Shown here piece after piece: positions 16,156-25,772 of a stretch of 64,000 nt of DNA (the first letter of the stretch is position 1; the number at the start of each line of letters is the position of its first letter). Origin of the DNA: Pseudomonas sp. Au-Pse12 (GTDB lineage Bacteria; Pseudomonadota; Gammaproteobacteria; Pseudomonadales; Pseudomonadaceae). A model generated the notes under the pieces. That model did not search any database and was not told where the DNA came from. It was given only the letters and a program-made list of their open reading frames with translations. A program made the translations under genes and the position numbers. The stretch is taken from assembly GCF_021341665.1 (NCBI RefSeq), contig NZ_JAJTTH010000014.1:62001-126000 (forward strand). The letters run 5' to 3'.

Positions 16156-18210
16156 TCAGCGCGCTTCCAGCGCTTGGTTGTTGGCCTTGGCCCGGGCCAG
16201 GCACTCCTTGCACACCGGCACCGGCGGGTTGGGCGCGGCGACCTGGGGCAAGGCCCCCGGGAGATCCCGATCCGCCGCCCCCGGCTGCAACGGCGGCTTG
16301 ATGCCGATCCCGCTGCCGCTGCCCGGGGCGCCGCCGGCGTTCGCCTTCACCAGTGCCCCCAGCACCGTGATGCCACCCGGGTCGAGCTTGATGAAGCTGC
16401 CACCGGCCTTGAGGGTCATTTCCAGGGCCGCTTCGATGACGATCTTGTCCCCGGCCTTGAGGTGGATCTCGGTGCCGGCCTGGGTCAGTTGTGCCACGCC
16501 CAGCTTGATGTGCTGGGTGCCGGCCACGGTGAGGTGGTCGTCGGCGCGGATTTCGGTCTTGCGCTCGCCGTGGGTGGTGCGGTGTTCCTCGGCCTTGAAT
16601 TCGCTGTAGGCGTTTTGCTCGACGCTGTCGTGACGCTCGTGGCCGATGCGGATCTTATGGTCGTGTTCGATGTTCTGGTCCCAGTCGCGCTGGGCGTGGA
16701 CGAAGATCTGTTCGGCGCCTTTCTTGTCTTCGATGCGCAGTTCGTTGAAGCCGCCGCCCCCCGGGGAGCTCAGGGTCTTGAACAGGCTGCGGGTCTTGTT
16801 CGCCGGCAGCGCGTAGGGCACTTCGTGTTCCTTGTGGTACAGGCAGCCGCTGACCAGCGGCTGGTCGGGGTCGCCTTCAAGAAAGGTCACCAGCACTTCC
16901 ATGCCGATGCGCGGGATGACGATGGCGCCGTAGCGGTCGCCGGCCCAGCCGGAGGCCACTCGCAGCCAGCAACTGCTCTTGTCGTCGCCCTGGCCCTCCC
17001 GGTCCCAATGAAACTGCACCTTGACCCGGCCGTACTGGTCGCAGTGGATCTCTTCCCCCTCGGGGCCGGTGACCACCGCGGTCTGGCTGCCCAGCACCTG
17101 GGGCTTGGGGTGCTTGAGCGGCGCTCGGTAGAACACGTCCCAGGGGGTGGCCAAAAAGCGGTTGCGGTAGCCCTGCTGGAAGCCATCGCTCGAATCGCTG
17201 TCGCGGGTGATGGATTCTTCCAGCACCTGGGGTTGCTTGCCTTCGTGGCTGATGCGGGTCAGCAGCCAGAGGTCGTTCCACTCCTGGCGCGGGTGCTCGG
17301 ACAATTGCACGAAGTGCCCGCTGACCAGGCAGGTCTGGTCGCCCCAGCCTTCGGCTTGCCGGTAGTCGGCGCGGTGGCGCTCCAGGGCCCGCTGGCTGAG
17401 CAACTTGCCGCGGCGGCGGTCGGTGAAGCGGCCGGGGTAGTCGTAGTCTTCCAGGTCCGGTTCCTGGGCCTGGGCCTCGGGCTTGTAGCTGGCCTCCAGG
17501 TGCAGGCGCGGCTTCTCGAAGTCGTAGTCGCGCCGGCTGGTACGGCTGGTGCGCGATTCCAGGCGCACTTCGAAGCCCTTGATCACCGGTTCGTCGGCCA
17601 CCAGCCCGCTGCCGCGTACATAGGCGGTGGGCCGGCCGAGCTTGGGAAAGGCGGTCTGGTTGTCGCTGAACACCAGCAGGTGGCCGCTGGTGCTGTGCTG
17701 GAAGTGGTAGTGCAGCCCCTCCTCTTCGCACAGCCGCTGGATGAAGTGCAGGTCGCTCTCGTCGTACTGCACGCAGTAGTCGCGCTCCGGGCACGGATGC
17801 TCGATCTGGAACTGGTAGGCGTCGGCCAGGACGCCGTGTTCTTCAAGGATCGTGGCGATGATCCGGGGCGCCGCCAGTTGCTGGAAAATCCGCTGGTTGG
17901 TGCGATGGCGCAGGTAGTCCAGGCGCGGCACCAGGGTCACTTGATAGTGGCTCAGGCGCTTGCCGGAGTCGCCCTGGGCCACGCGCCGGATCTGCCCGTG
18001 GATGCCATGGCCCTGGGGGTCGAAGGCGAGAAATGCCTGTTTGTGCAACAACCCTTGCAGGTCCAGGGCCGGGTCTTCGCTGACCAGTTGCAGGTCAAAG
18101 CGAAAAGGCTGGCTGATGCCTTCGCTGCCTTCGAAGGACAGCACCTGCAGGTCGCCGGCAAAGTCTTCGACGCTGAGGCTGAAATGGGTTTCATTGGCCG
18201 AATTGAACAT
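16156..18210 (-). CDS. vgrG: T6SS spike protein VgrG
   Basis: 684 residues. It has a gp27-like N-terminal domain (starts NETHFSLSVEDFAGDLQVLSFEG), the gp5 OB region with CDQYGRVKVQFHWDR and SSCWLRVASGWAG, then the IPRIGMEVLVTFLEGDPDQPLVSG block and the beta-helix region rich in D/G and KTEI repeats. The C-terminus extends past the needle as a short tail with two cysteines (VCKECLARA). It is a trimeric tip that carries the effector on the Hcp tube. It follows stk1 by 21 bp, so the effector module is probably co-transcribed with the end of the structural operon. Confidence 0.95.
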   Translation of the reverse strand: MFNSANETHFSLSVEDFAGDLQVLSFEGSEGISQPFRFDLQLVSEDPALDLQGLLHKQAFLAFDPQGHGIHGQIRRVAQGDSGKRLSHYQVTLVPRLDYLRHRTNQRIFQQLAAPRIIATILEEHGVLADAYQFQIEHPCPERDYCVQYDESDLHFIQRLCEEEGLHYHFQHSTSGHLLVFSDNQTAFPKLGRPTAYVRGSGLVADEPVIKGFEVRLESRTSRTSRRDYDFEKPRLHLEASYKPEAQAQEPDLEDYDYPGRFTDRRRGKLLSQRALERHRADYRQAEGWGDQTCLVSGHFVQLSEHPRQEWNDLWLLTRISHEGKQPQVLEESITRDSDSSDGFQQGYRNRFLATPWDVFYRAPLKHPKPQVLGSQTAVVTGPEGEEIHCDQYGRVKVQFHWDREGQGDDKSSCWLRVASGWAGDRYGAIVIPRIGMEVLVTFLEGDPDQPLVSGCLYHKEHEVPYALPANKTRSLFKTLSSPGGGGFNELRIEDKKGAEQIFVHAQRDWDQNIEHDHKIRIGHERHDSVEQNAYSEFKAEEHRTTHGERKTEIRADDHLTVAGTQHIKLGVAQLTQAGTEIHLKAGDKIVIEAALEMTLKAGGSFIKLDPGGITVLGALVKANAGGAPGSGSGIGIKPPLQPGAADRDLPGALPQVAAPNPPVPVCKECLARAKANNQALEAR

Positions 18211-18231
18211 CTACTGCTCCCTGTCCGGTGG

Positions 18232-19302
18232 TCATCGTGGGCGCCCCGAAAGCCAGCCACGCAGCCAGCCTCCCTCGGTGGCGACGGCGCGGTAAAGCTC
18301 CTCGACGCTGATGGCGCGCTCCCTGGCGTCCAGCGCCAGGGCGGCACGCAAGGCCGGCCAGCAGTGCCCCGGCAAGTGCCGCGGGCGTTGCAGTTGCCGG
18401 TGTAATTGCTGGTCCCGGGCCTCGGTCGAGGGCAGGCGCCGATAGGGGTGTTTGCCGCCGGCCAGTTCATGGATCACGCAGGCCACGGCAAACAGGTCGG
18501 CGGCGGCCGACAGCGGCTCACCGTCCAGCAGTTCCGGGGCCGCGTAGCCTGGGGTCCAGGCGTTGAAGCGCTGGCGGTTGAGCCGTGGCAGACCCGGCAG
18601 CAGGCCCTGAGCGGCGCGGCTCAGGCCGAAATCGAACAGCCGCAGGCCTTCATCGCCCAGCATGAGGTTGCTGGGCTTGATGTCGCCGTGCAGCACGCCG
18701 CGGCCGTGGCAGTGAGCCAGGGCCTCCAGCAGCGCCAGGACCTGCTCCCTCGATTCGTCCCACGGCAAGCCCAGGGGCCACTGGCACAGCAGCTGGTCCA
18801 GGGTCATGCCGCGCAGCAGTTCCATGGTGATAAAGGCGCAGCCGTGCCCGGTGTCCACTTCAAAGCTGTGCAGGCGCACGATGTTCGGATGACGCAGGCG
18901 CCGGGCCAGGGCGAATTCGCTGTAGAGCAAGGCACTGGCATCCGGCGATTCGGCGAAGGCTTCGCTGACAAGCTTCAGCGCCACGTAAGGCTCGGGCTCG
19001 CCAAACTGTTCGTGCAGCAGGTCCCGCGCCCGATACACCACACCCATGCCGCCAGCCCCCAGCAGGCGCTCCAGGCGATAGCGGCCGGCAAGCACCTGGG
19101 GCAGTCCGCCCAGCGGTGTCAGGGCCTTGAGTGGCGCCACGGCCGGGCGGCGTGCCTTGCCGCGGCCCTTGGCTTTACCCCGGCCCTTGGGCCGCGCCTT
19201 GGCCGGCCGCGCCGGGTCGGCGGGCCGCGCGGCCGCCACCACTCGGGTCGGCTCGCCCGGCAGCGGCGATGGCGAGTGCCCTGGCCAAAGCGGCAGGTTC
19301 AT
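18232..19302 (-). CDS. stk1: T6SS-associated serine/threonine protein kinase
   Basis: 356 residues from the ATG that overlaps the stp1 stop (ATGA). The N-terminal ~60 residues are Pro/Lys/Arg/Gly-rich and low complexity. The Hanks-type kinase domain follows: LLGAGGMGVVYRARD P-loop, catalytic HGDIKPSNLML and FDFGLSRA (DFG). No transmembrane helix is obvious, unlike PpkA of the H1 system. As in P. aeruginosa HSI-2 it pairs with a PP2C phosphatase and an FHA protein, so it should phosphorylate T6SS partners such as Fha. The catalytic HGD replaces the common HRD, as in the RD-minus kinases. Confidence 0.9.
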   Translation of the reverse strand: MNLPLWPGHSPSPLPGEPTRVVAAARPADPARPAKARPKGRGKAKGRGKARRPAVAPLKALTPLGGLPQVLAGRYRLERLLGAGGMGVVYRARDLLHEQFGEPEPYVALKLVSEAFAESPDASALLYSEFALARRLRHPNIVRLHSFEVDTGHGCAFITMELLRGMTLDQLLCQWPLGLPWDESREQVLALLEALAHCHGRGVLHGDIKPSNLMLGDEGLRLFDFGLSRAAQGLLPGLPRLNRQRFNAWTPGYAAPELLDGEPLSAAADLFAVACVIHELAGGKHPYRRLPSTEARDQQLHRQLQRPRHLPGHCWPALRAALALDARERAISVEELYRAVATEGGWLRGWLSGRPR

Positions 19303-20027
19303 TGGCGCACCACCACGGCGGTCAGGTTGTCCCGCGCGGCGCCGTCCAGGGCTTCGTCGAACAGCCGCTGCAGGGCCACCTGCGGCGCCGCCAGGCTCAG
19401 GGCGCGGCACAGGGCATTGCGGGTGATTTCCTGGTACAGGCCGTCGCTGCACAGGAGAAACACATCGTCGGGATAGACCTGCAGCTCCAGTACTTCCAGG
19501 CTCAGCCGCTCACCGGCGCCCACCGCCCGGGTCAAGGCATTGGCGGCCGGGTGCGAACGGGCCTGTTCGACGCTCATCTGCTGCTCGTCGATCAGCGTTT
19601 GCATCAGCGAGTGGTCCCGGGACAGCTGGTACAGACGCTGCTCGCGCCACAGGTAGCAGCGGCTGTCGCCGGCCCAGACGCAGGCCGCGCGATCACCTTG
19701 CAGAAGCAGCGCCACCACGGTGCTGCCCATGATGCTGTCACGCCGCCCGGCCGTCACCGTCAGCTCCTGGCCCAGGCGTCGGTTGAGCCAGTGCAGGCAC
19801 CGGCGCAGGCTGTCGAGCCGGGCGTCGAACTCGCCCACAGGCGGCAGCTCGGCGAGGCTGGCGACTATCAGTTGGCTGGCGATGTCCCCGCCCTGGTGCC
19901 CGCCCATGCCGTCGGCCACCGCCCACAGGCCGTGCTGCGGGCAGTCGAGAAAGGCGTCTTCGTTGCGCGCCCGGACCTTGCCCGGATCGGTGCGGGCCGC
20001 GCTGCGCCAGGCGCCGTTGGCGATCAT
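19299..20027 (-). CDS. stp1: T6SS-associated PP2C-type Ser/Thr phosphatase
   Basis: 242 residues, a minimal PP2C domain: RTDPGKVRARNEDAFL (first metal-binding Asp region), VADGMGGHQGGDIAS, GSTVVALLL, AGDSRCYLWR and the C-terminal DNLTAVVV. All core acidic motifs are present. It reverses phosphorylation by the adjacent kinase. It overlaps tssM at its start (ATGA) and stk1 at its end. Confidence 0.92.
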   Translation of the reverse strand: MIANGAWRSAARTDPGKVRARNEDAFLDCPQHGLWAVADGMGGHQGGDIASQLIVASLAELPPVGEFDARLDSLRRCLHWLNRRLGQELTVTAGRRDSIMGSTVVALLLQGDRAACVWAGDSRCYLWREQRLYQLSRDHSLMQTLIDEQQMSVEQARSHPAANALTRAVGAGERLSLEVLELQVYPDDVFLLCSDGLYQEITRNALCRALSLAAPQVALQRLFDEALDGAARDNLTAVVVRQ

Positions 20028-23000
20028 CAGAGCTGCACCGGCAGGCGGAAGCTGCGCAGCACACCCAGGTCGAACGGGTTGGGGGTACGCTGGCTCTGCA
20101 GCAGGTAGTTGGCCCGCAGCCCGCCCAGGTCGGCCTTGAGCACCAGCACGTCACGCCCGGTCAGGTACTCGCTCTGCATCAGGTCCAGCAGGCGGAACAG
20201 CGACCAGGGGCCGGTGTTTTTCTCGATGCCGATGGGCCGGCCGGCGAGTTTTTCCAGCACCAGGCTGGCGCGTCCGTTTTCCGCGTCGGTGGGCCATTTG
20301 AAGGCCACCGGCACGATCGGCCCGTGGCGGTACTCGATCAACTGATTGCCGAAACGGAACTCGGCGCGGCTGACGGCCGGGTCCAGGGTGTAGGGCTCCA
20401 GGCGGAACTGCACCTGGGGCTCGCTGGGGTTGTCGGCAAAAAAGCTCTGGCGGATGACCTGGGCCGCGGCCATCTGTTCGAGGTAGGTGCGCGACATGGG
20501 CAAGCTGCGGCCGTCGATGCTGCGCAGGCGATAGTCGCCCGCGTCACCGCTGACGAAGGGGCGCAGGTAGTTGTCGAAGAAGCGCTCGGCAATGCCCTGG
20601 GCCTTGAAGAACTCGCGGAAGTCGCTGATGGCCACATCGCTGCTGCTGTGGGCATCGAACGGGTAGCGCTGGTTGATCGCCTTGCCATAGAAGCTGTACA
20701 GCTCGCCCTGGTAACGCTGGTTGAGGTAGCGGTACGCATCGTTGAGCACCAGGCCCCAGGTCTCCTCGGCCATCAGGCTGAACCAGGCGCTGACCGGCCG
20801 CGGCAAACGTGCCGAGGTGGTGCGCAAGCTGCTCAAGGCGTCACGCTGACCGCTCATGCGGCTCTTGGCCATTTCGAAGGCGGCCTGCTCGGGGTTGCTG
20901 GAGCGGGCCAATTGCGCCAGTTGCAGTTGCAGCTCGTTGAGCGCCTGCAGCGCCGGGGCCAGGTCGGCGGTCGGCGCGTTGTTGTCGTCCAGCAGTCGGT
21001 GCAGGGGTTCGAAGCGGCTTTGCAGGGTCTTCTTCGCGGTGTCCGGGAGCTTCTTCAGTAGCGCGTCCTGGGCCTTGCCCGCCGCCGCCACGGCGACCTT
21101 GCCCAGGGCCCCGCCACCGACCGCCTTGCCGGCAGTCTCGGCCAGTTCGTCAGTGGGCTCGGCCAGCACCGGGAAGCGCGTGTTCTCGCGCACCTCCACC
21201 AGCAACTGCACGATCGGCGAGTTGGCCGAGGTCAGGCCCGCCACCTGGTCCGCGCCTTCGGCTGCGTCGGTGATGGGTTCCAGGAGCACCCGGCCCACGG
21301 CCTCGCCCCAATGGTTGGCGTAGTCGCGAAAGTACAGTTGCTCCAGCTTGACCATCAGCTGGCGCAGGTCCATGCCGCTGATGTCGCTGCCCTCGCCCAG
21401 CACCCAGTTGTCATGCAGGATCTCGTTCACCAGGCTGGCGCCCTTGATCGAGAAATACTGCTGGTAGCCCTGCTGGGTGTAGAAGCCCGGGATCACGTAG
21501 TCGGCGCCCACCAGCAAGCCGCCCTGGGGGCCCAGGTTCTGGCTCAGGCGATAGTCCGGCAGGCTCCGGGCCTGTTCGCGCAGCACCCGGTAGATCACGT
21601 CGGCCAGGGATTCGCTGCGCAGCACCTGGCGCGCCTGGGCCACCAACCGGTCGTTCAGCGGGTAGCTGAACGGCTGTTGCAACAGGCGCTCGAAATGCTG
21701 GTTGAGACCGTTCTGTACCGTGCTGTTGCCGGTGTAGCGCCGCGACCAGTCGGCCGCCACCCAATCCTGCAGCCAGCTCGGGTCGCGACGTTGCTCAAGG
21801 TTGAGCATCAGGTAGGCCCGCAGGCTGTTGAGCAGGCGCTCGCGGTCCTTGAGGTTGGCGCGGATCTGCCCTTCGAGCATCTGCGCCACCCGGGGCAGCA
21901 ACTGCTCTTGCAGCTCGCGCTCATAGGCGGCCCGCAGCAGCGGGTTGCTGGCCTCGCCCTGATACAGGCCGCTGCGTTCATGCAGCGCCACCTCGCCCTT
22001 GGGCGGGAATACCTGGGTCGCCTGGTAACTCAGGTCCAGCGCCTTGAGCGCGGCCATGGCATCGCTCTGGGCGTTCAGGGAGGCGCGTTGCGCCGTCCAT
22101 TGCTGGGCCAGTTCGCGCAACTGCTCCAGGCGCCCGTGGTTGGCCGAAAAGCCCGTGGCCCACACCAGCCCGAACAGCCCGAGGGAGCCCAGCGCCCCCA
22201 GGTACAGGGCGCGCTGGCCCCAATGAATGCGCCGTCGCTCGCCCTGCTGCAGGCCGGCAAGGTCGGCTTCGGGGAAGATCACCTGGCTCAGCAGGTGATG
22301 GATAAACCGCGAACGGCCGTTGTGCAGGGTTGGCAGCACGGCGCTTTCCAGGCCCAGCTTGGCGCCAATAGCGGCGGTATCCGGGTCGAGCTGTTGGCTC
22401 AGGTGCGGCGCGCTGGTGAGGTAGAAGCCGCGCAACTGGCTGGCGCGCTGGTAGCGGTTGCCGGTGAAGGCCATGTCGACGAACAGGCACAAGCGCTCGC
22501 CGATCAACCCCAGCTGGTGCGGAAAATCGAGGATCCGCCCGCGGCGCTGGGTATCGCGCTCCTGGTGCATGCGCATGATCATCTGGCTGTTGAGCCGTCG
22601 CAGCAGGTCTTCGAACTCGCCCCGCAGCACCGCCACATCGGTGCCGTCCTGTTCCTTGCCAAAGCTCGCGCCAAACACCTGGTCGCTGTCCTCGCGGCTC
22701 AACTGGTCGAAGAACTCGTCGAAGCCGAGCAACTGGTCGGCCTTGCTCAACACCAGGTACACCGGCAGGTCCACGCGCAGCTTCTGCTGCACGTCCTGCA
22801 GGCGGCTGCGCACCTGGCGCGCCAACACCTCCAGGGCTTTCTCGTCGCCGCCCTGCAACACCTCCACCGGCAGGGTCAGCAGCACGCCGTTGAGCGGGCG
22901 GTTGCGCCGCCGGCTGCGCAGCAGTTCCAGCAGGGTGTTCCAGGCATGGCTGTCGACTTCGCCATCGGGATGGGTGAGGTAGCGCCCGGCCGTGTCGATC

Positions 23001-23551
23001 AGCACCCCATCCTCGGCGAAATACCAGTCGCAATGGGCACTGCCCTGGGTGTCGCGGGTCAGCTTGCGCTCAATGCGGTTAAGGGGAAACTCCAGGCCGG
23101 AAAAGTCCAGCAGGCTGGTCTTGCCGCTGCCCTGGGGGCCGATCAGCAAGTACCAGGGCAAGTCATCGCGCCAGTGCTCGCTGCGCCCGCGGTACAGGCT
23201 GGAAGTCTTCAGCGTGCGCAGCGCGTCCTTGAAACGGCTGCGCAGCTCTTTCTGCTCCTCGTCGATGCGCTGTTCTCGCTGCAGGCTTTCCTGGCCTTCC
23301 TCGCTCTGCTCCAGGGCGCTCTTGCGCACCCCGACGCGCCAACTGACAAACACCATGCTCAAGCCCCAGACCAGGCACAACACGCTGATGGTCAAGAGGC
23401 GCGAGGTGGCGCTTTCCCAGAACCGGTAATCGTCCACCGCCAGCAGCGGCCCGACGAACCACACCACGAGCGCCACCAGCACTACCAGCAACAGGGTCCA
23501 GACCCAGGTCCGGGCGAGGAACGCGATGGTTTTCTTCCATAGAGTCTTCAT
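20027..23551 (-). CDS. tssM: T6SS membrane complex protein TssM (IcmF)
   Basis: 1174 residues, normal length. Two N-terminal transmembrane segments (about 12-38 and 50-70) flank a short loop. The cytoplasmic domain follows with an intact Walker A GPQGSGKTS at 138-146. A further transmembrane segment near 450 (LYLGALGSLGLFGLVWATGF) precedes the large periplasmic part with the C-terminal TssM domain that contacts TssJ. It overlaps tssL and stp1 by 4 bp on either side. Confidence 0.95.
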   Translation of the reverse strand: MKTLWKKTIAFLARTWVWTLLLVVLVALVVWFVGPLLAVDDYRFWESATSRLLTISVLCLVWGLSMVFVSWRVGVRKSALEQSEEGQESLQREQRIDEEQKELRSRFKDALRTLKTSSLYRGRSEHWRDDLPWYLLIGPQGSGKTSLLDFSGLEFPLNRIERKLTRDTQGSAHCDWYFAEDGVLIDTAGRYLTHPDGEVDSHAWNTLLELLRSRRRNRPLNGVLLTLPVEVLQGGDEKALEVLARQVRSRLQDVQQKLRVDLPVYLVLSKADQLLGFDEFFDQLSREDSDQVFGASFGKEQDGTDVAVLRGEFEDLLRRLNSQMIMRMHQERDTQRRGRILDFPHQLGLIGERLCLFVDMAFTGNRYQRASQLRGFYLTSAPHLSQQLDPDTAAIGAKLGLESAVLPTLHNGRSRFIHHLLSQVIFPEADLAGLQQGERRRIHWGQRALYLGALGSLGLFGLVWATGFSANHGRLEQLRELAQQWTAQRASLNAQSDAMAALKALDLSYQATQVFPPKGEVALHERSGLYQGEASNPLLRAAYERELQEQLLPRVAQMLEGQIRANLKDRERLLNSLRAYLMLNLEQRRDPSWLQDWVAADWSRRYTGNSTVQNGLNQHFERLLQQPFSYPLNDRLVAQARQVLRSESLADVIYRVLREQARSLPDYRLSQNLGPQGGLLVGADYVIPGFYTQQGYQQYFSIKGASLVNEILHDNWVLGEGSDISGMDLRQLMVKLEQLYFRDYANHWGEAVGRVLLEPITDAAEGADQVAGLTSANSPIVQLLVEVRENTRFPVLAEPTDELAETAGKAVGGGALGKVAVAAAGKAQDALLKKLPDTAKKTLQSRFEPLHRLLDDNNAPTADLAPALQALNELQLQLAQLARSSNPEQAAFEMAKSRMSGQRDALSSLRTTSARLPRPVSAWFSLMAEETWGLVLNDAYRYLNQRYQGELYSFYGKAINQRYPFDAHSSSDVAISDFREFFKAQGIAERFFDNYLRPFVSGDAGDYRLRSIDGRSLPMSRTYLEQMAAAQVIRQSFFADNPSEPQVQFRLEPYTLDPAVSRAEFRFGNQLIEYRHGPIVPVAFKWPTDAENGRASLVLEKLAGRPIGIEKNTGPWSLFRLLDLMQSEYLTGRDVLVLKADLGGLRANYLLQSQRTPNPFDLGVLRSFRLPVQL

Positions 23552-24435
23552 TGCAGTTTCCCGTCTTGCGGCTGGCTCGCGAGCGGAGCCGAATCAAGCT
23601 GCCGATAAGGTTGCAGCACCGTCTCGCGCTGCTCGGCCAGCACCCAGGCGAAGCCCGAATACATCACCACCAGGCTCACCAGGGTGAACAGCGCCACCGT
23701 CCACCCGGGCACGATGCGCACCAGGCTCGGGCGCTGCTGGCCAAAGCCCTGCCACTGCGGCGACAGCTCCCGGGGCACGTCGCCGCGCAACTGGCGGATC
23801 TGCCGGTACAGCGCGTCGCGAATGCCTTCGAGTTCCAGCACCCCGCGCGCCATGACCCGGTACTTGCCCTCGAACCCCAGGGACAGGCACAGGTACATCA
23901 GCTCCAGCATCGGCAAGTGGCGCACCGGGTTGCGGGTCATCTGTTCAAGCAGCTGGAAGACCTTCTCGCCGCCGAACGTCTCGCTGTGAAAATGGCTCAG
24001 CAGGCTCATCTGCGACCATTCGCTTTCATTGCCCCAGGTGGTGGTCACCACCGCCTCGTCCACCACCGTGCAGAGCACGTAGCGGGCGCTCATGACCTGC
24101 CCGCCGTCGGCGCCGTTGTGCAGCGCCCGGGCCTCGAACTGCTTGACCCCGGCGCTCAGTTGCTGGTTGAGGGCGAGCATGTCTTCGCTGTTGACGCTGT
24201 GCTTGAGCCGCACCACTTCCGACAGCAGTTCGGAGGCCGCCGCCACCAGCGCATTGAGGCTGACGTTGAAAGCCTGTGCCGGTTGCAGGCGCGCGGCGTA
24301 GATCATCCGCTCCTCCAGCTGTTCGAAACGCGGCGGCGCGGCGAAATCGGTCAGTGCGGCGGGGCCGGCGTGCGGTTCCTGGCGATCGAGGAGGACGGTC
24401 TTGTCATCCCCGCGGTATTCCCTGTCCTTGATCAT
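23548..24435 (-). CDS. tssL: T6SS membrane complex protein TssL (DotU)
   Basis: 295 residues. Cytoplasmic DotU domain with YVLCTVVDEAVVTTTWG and a LMYLCLSLGFEGKYR block. A single C-terminal transmembrane helix (TVALFTLVSLVVMYSGFAWVL) is followed by a short tail. It lacks the peptidoglycan-binding OmpA-like extension of some TssL proteins. Translation is coupled to tssM; it lies 5 bp after tssK. Confidence 0.95.
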   Translation of the reverse strand: MIKDREYRGDDKTVLLDRQEPHAGPAALTDFAAPPRFEQLEERMIYAARLQPAQAFNVSLNALVAAASELLSEVVRLKHSVNSEDMLALNQQLSAGVKQFEARALHNGADGGQVMSARYVLCTVVDEAVVTTTWGNESEWSQMSLLSHFHSETFGGEKVFQLLEQMTRNPVRHLPMLELMYLCLSLGFEGKYRVMARGVLELEGIRDALYRQIRQLRGDVPRELSPQWQGFGQQRPSLVRIVPGWTVALFTLVSLVVMYSGFAWVLAEQRETVLQPYRQLDSAPLASQPQDGKLQ

Positions 24436-24440
24436 GGCGC

Positions 24441-25772
24441 TCAGTTCCTGATGGCCCAGAATTTCAGCTCCAGCTCGGAAAACTCACCGGAAACGTGGAA
24501 GGCGAAGCCCCCGGAGCGTTCCAGCTGCGTCAGTTCCTGGGCGCTGAATTCGAGAATGAAATAGGTTTTGCTGGAGTGGAACGGGATCTGCCGTGGCGCC
24601 ACCGACAGCGGTTTGACCTTGATCCCCGGCAGGTGCAGGTTGACCAGCTGGCGGATGTTCTCCACCGGGCCGACCTTGAGGTGGGCCGGCAGGCGGTGCC
24701 GCAGTTCCTCGGTGTCGCAGTTGGCGCTGGCGGCAAGGACGAACGAGGACGACTCCAGCAGGGTGTGGTCGTTCAGCGCCGCCACCAGGATCCCGTACTG
24801 GCGCTCCTGCAACAGCAGTTCGATGGCGTGCTGCTCCAGGACCATCGACAGCACCTGGCGGATCGCATCCATCAGGCTGCGAAAGCTCGCGCCCTGGTCG
24901 CTGTGCTGGTAGCGCGTGTCCAGGCGCGGGCGCTTGCTCTCGCTGGAGAAGGTCGACAGGTCGCCAAGCATGCTCAGCAGGCTGCGATACAGCTCCTCCG
25001 GGTGCACCTGCTCCAGGTCCAGGTAGTGGCGCAGCAGCACTTCGGTGCGGTTGATCAGTTGCAGCATCATGAAGTCGCCCACCTCGGCGCCACCGACCTT
25101 GCCGTTGGAACGGATTCTTTCGGCAATGGTGTCGCCACGGTGCGCGAGCATGCTGATCACCTCCTTCAGGCACGACAGCAGGTAGGCGCTGGCGTGGGTC
25201 TGGATGAAGGTCGGGAAAAAATCGCCGTCGAGGCTGATCACCCCTTCGGCATTGCTGCCCTGGATCTCGCAGACCTTGAGCTTGACGTAGGCCTGGTCGC
25301 TTTGCTGCTCGCCGAGCAACAGGCGGAAATCCGGCCGGCCACAGCTGATCTGGCTGCTGGAGTCGTCGTCGGCATTGGAGTCGGCGACTTGCGCCTCATA
25401 GGTGATGTAGCGCGCCAGCACATCGGACTGCTCGGCGCGGCGCGCCTCGATGTGGTTGCCGGTCACCAGCGGCAGCGCCAGGTACACCGAGGTCTTGCTG
25501 GTGTTGGCCGGCACGTCCAGCGCCAGCGGCTCGCTGCTGTCGCCCAGGGCGAACAGCGAACCGTCGGGCAGGATGCCCTCGGCCTGGCTGATCACCAGCT
25601 TGCCCATGTTCAGGTACTGCAGGTCGATTTCCAGCCCGAGAAAGCCCCAGGTGTAACTGCCCAGCAACTGGGTGCGGGTCTTGAGCTGGTGGTCGAAGTA
25701 ACGATCGTTGTGCTGGAAGTGCTGGGGCCGCAGGAGCATGCCTTCCTGCCAGATCACCTTGTGCTCGTTCAT
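24441..25772 (-). CDS. tssK: T6SS baseplate protein TssK
   Basis: 443 residues, typical length. Starts with the diagnostic VIWQEGMLLRPQHFQ motif, and carries the shoulder and head domains seen in TssK, ending with FHVSGEFSELELKFWAIRN. It links the baseplate wedges to TssL/TssM. It begins at the ATG overlapping the tssJ stop. Confidence 0.95.
   Translation of the reverse strand: MNEHKVIWQEGMLLRPQHFQHNDRYFDHQLKTRTQLLGSYTWGFLGLEIDLQYLNMGKLVISQAEGILPDGSLFALGDSSEPLALDVPANTSKTSVYLALPLVTGNHIEARRAEQSDVLARYITYEAQVADSNADDDSSSQISCGRPDFRLLLGEQQSDQAYVKLKVCEIQGSNAEGVISLDGDFFPTFIQTHASAYLLSCLKEVISMLAHRGDTIAERIRSNGKVGGAEVGDFMMLQLINRTEVLLRHYLDLEQVHPEELYRSLLSMLGDLSTFSSESKRPRLDTRYQHSDQGASFRSLMDAIRQVLSMVLEQHAIELLLQERQYGILVAALNDHTLLESSSFVLAASANCDTEELRHRLPAHLKVGPVENIRQLVNLHLPGIKVKPLSVAPRQIPFHSSKTYFILEFSAQELTQLERSGGFAFHVSGEFSELELKFWAIRN

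Noticed and set aside
16045..18405. A 786-codon open frame on the plus strand across vgrG
   Set aside because: Antisense shadow of vgrG, low-complexity composition, no start context.
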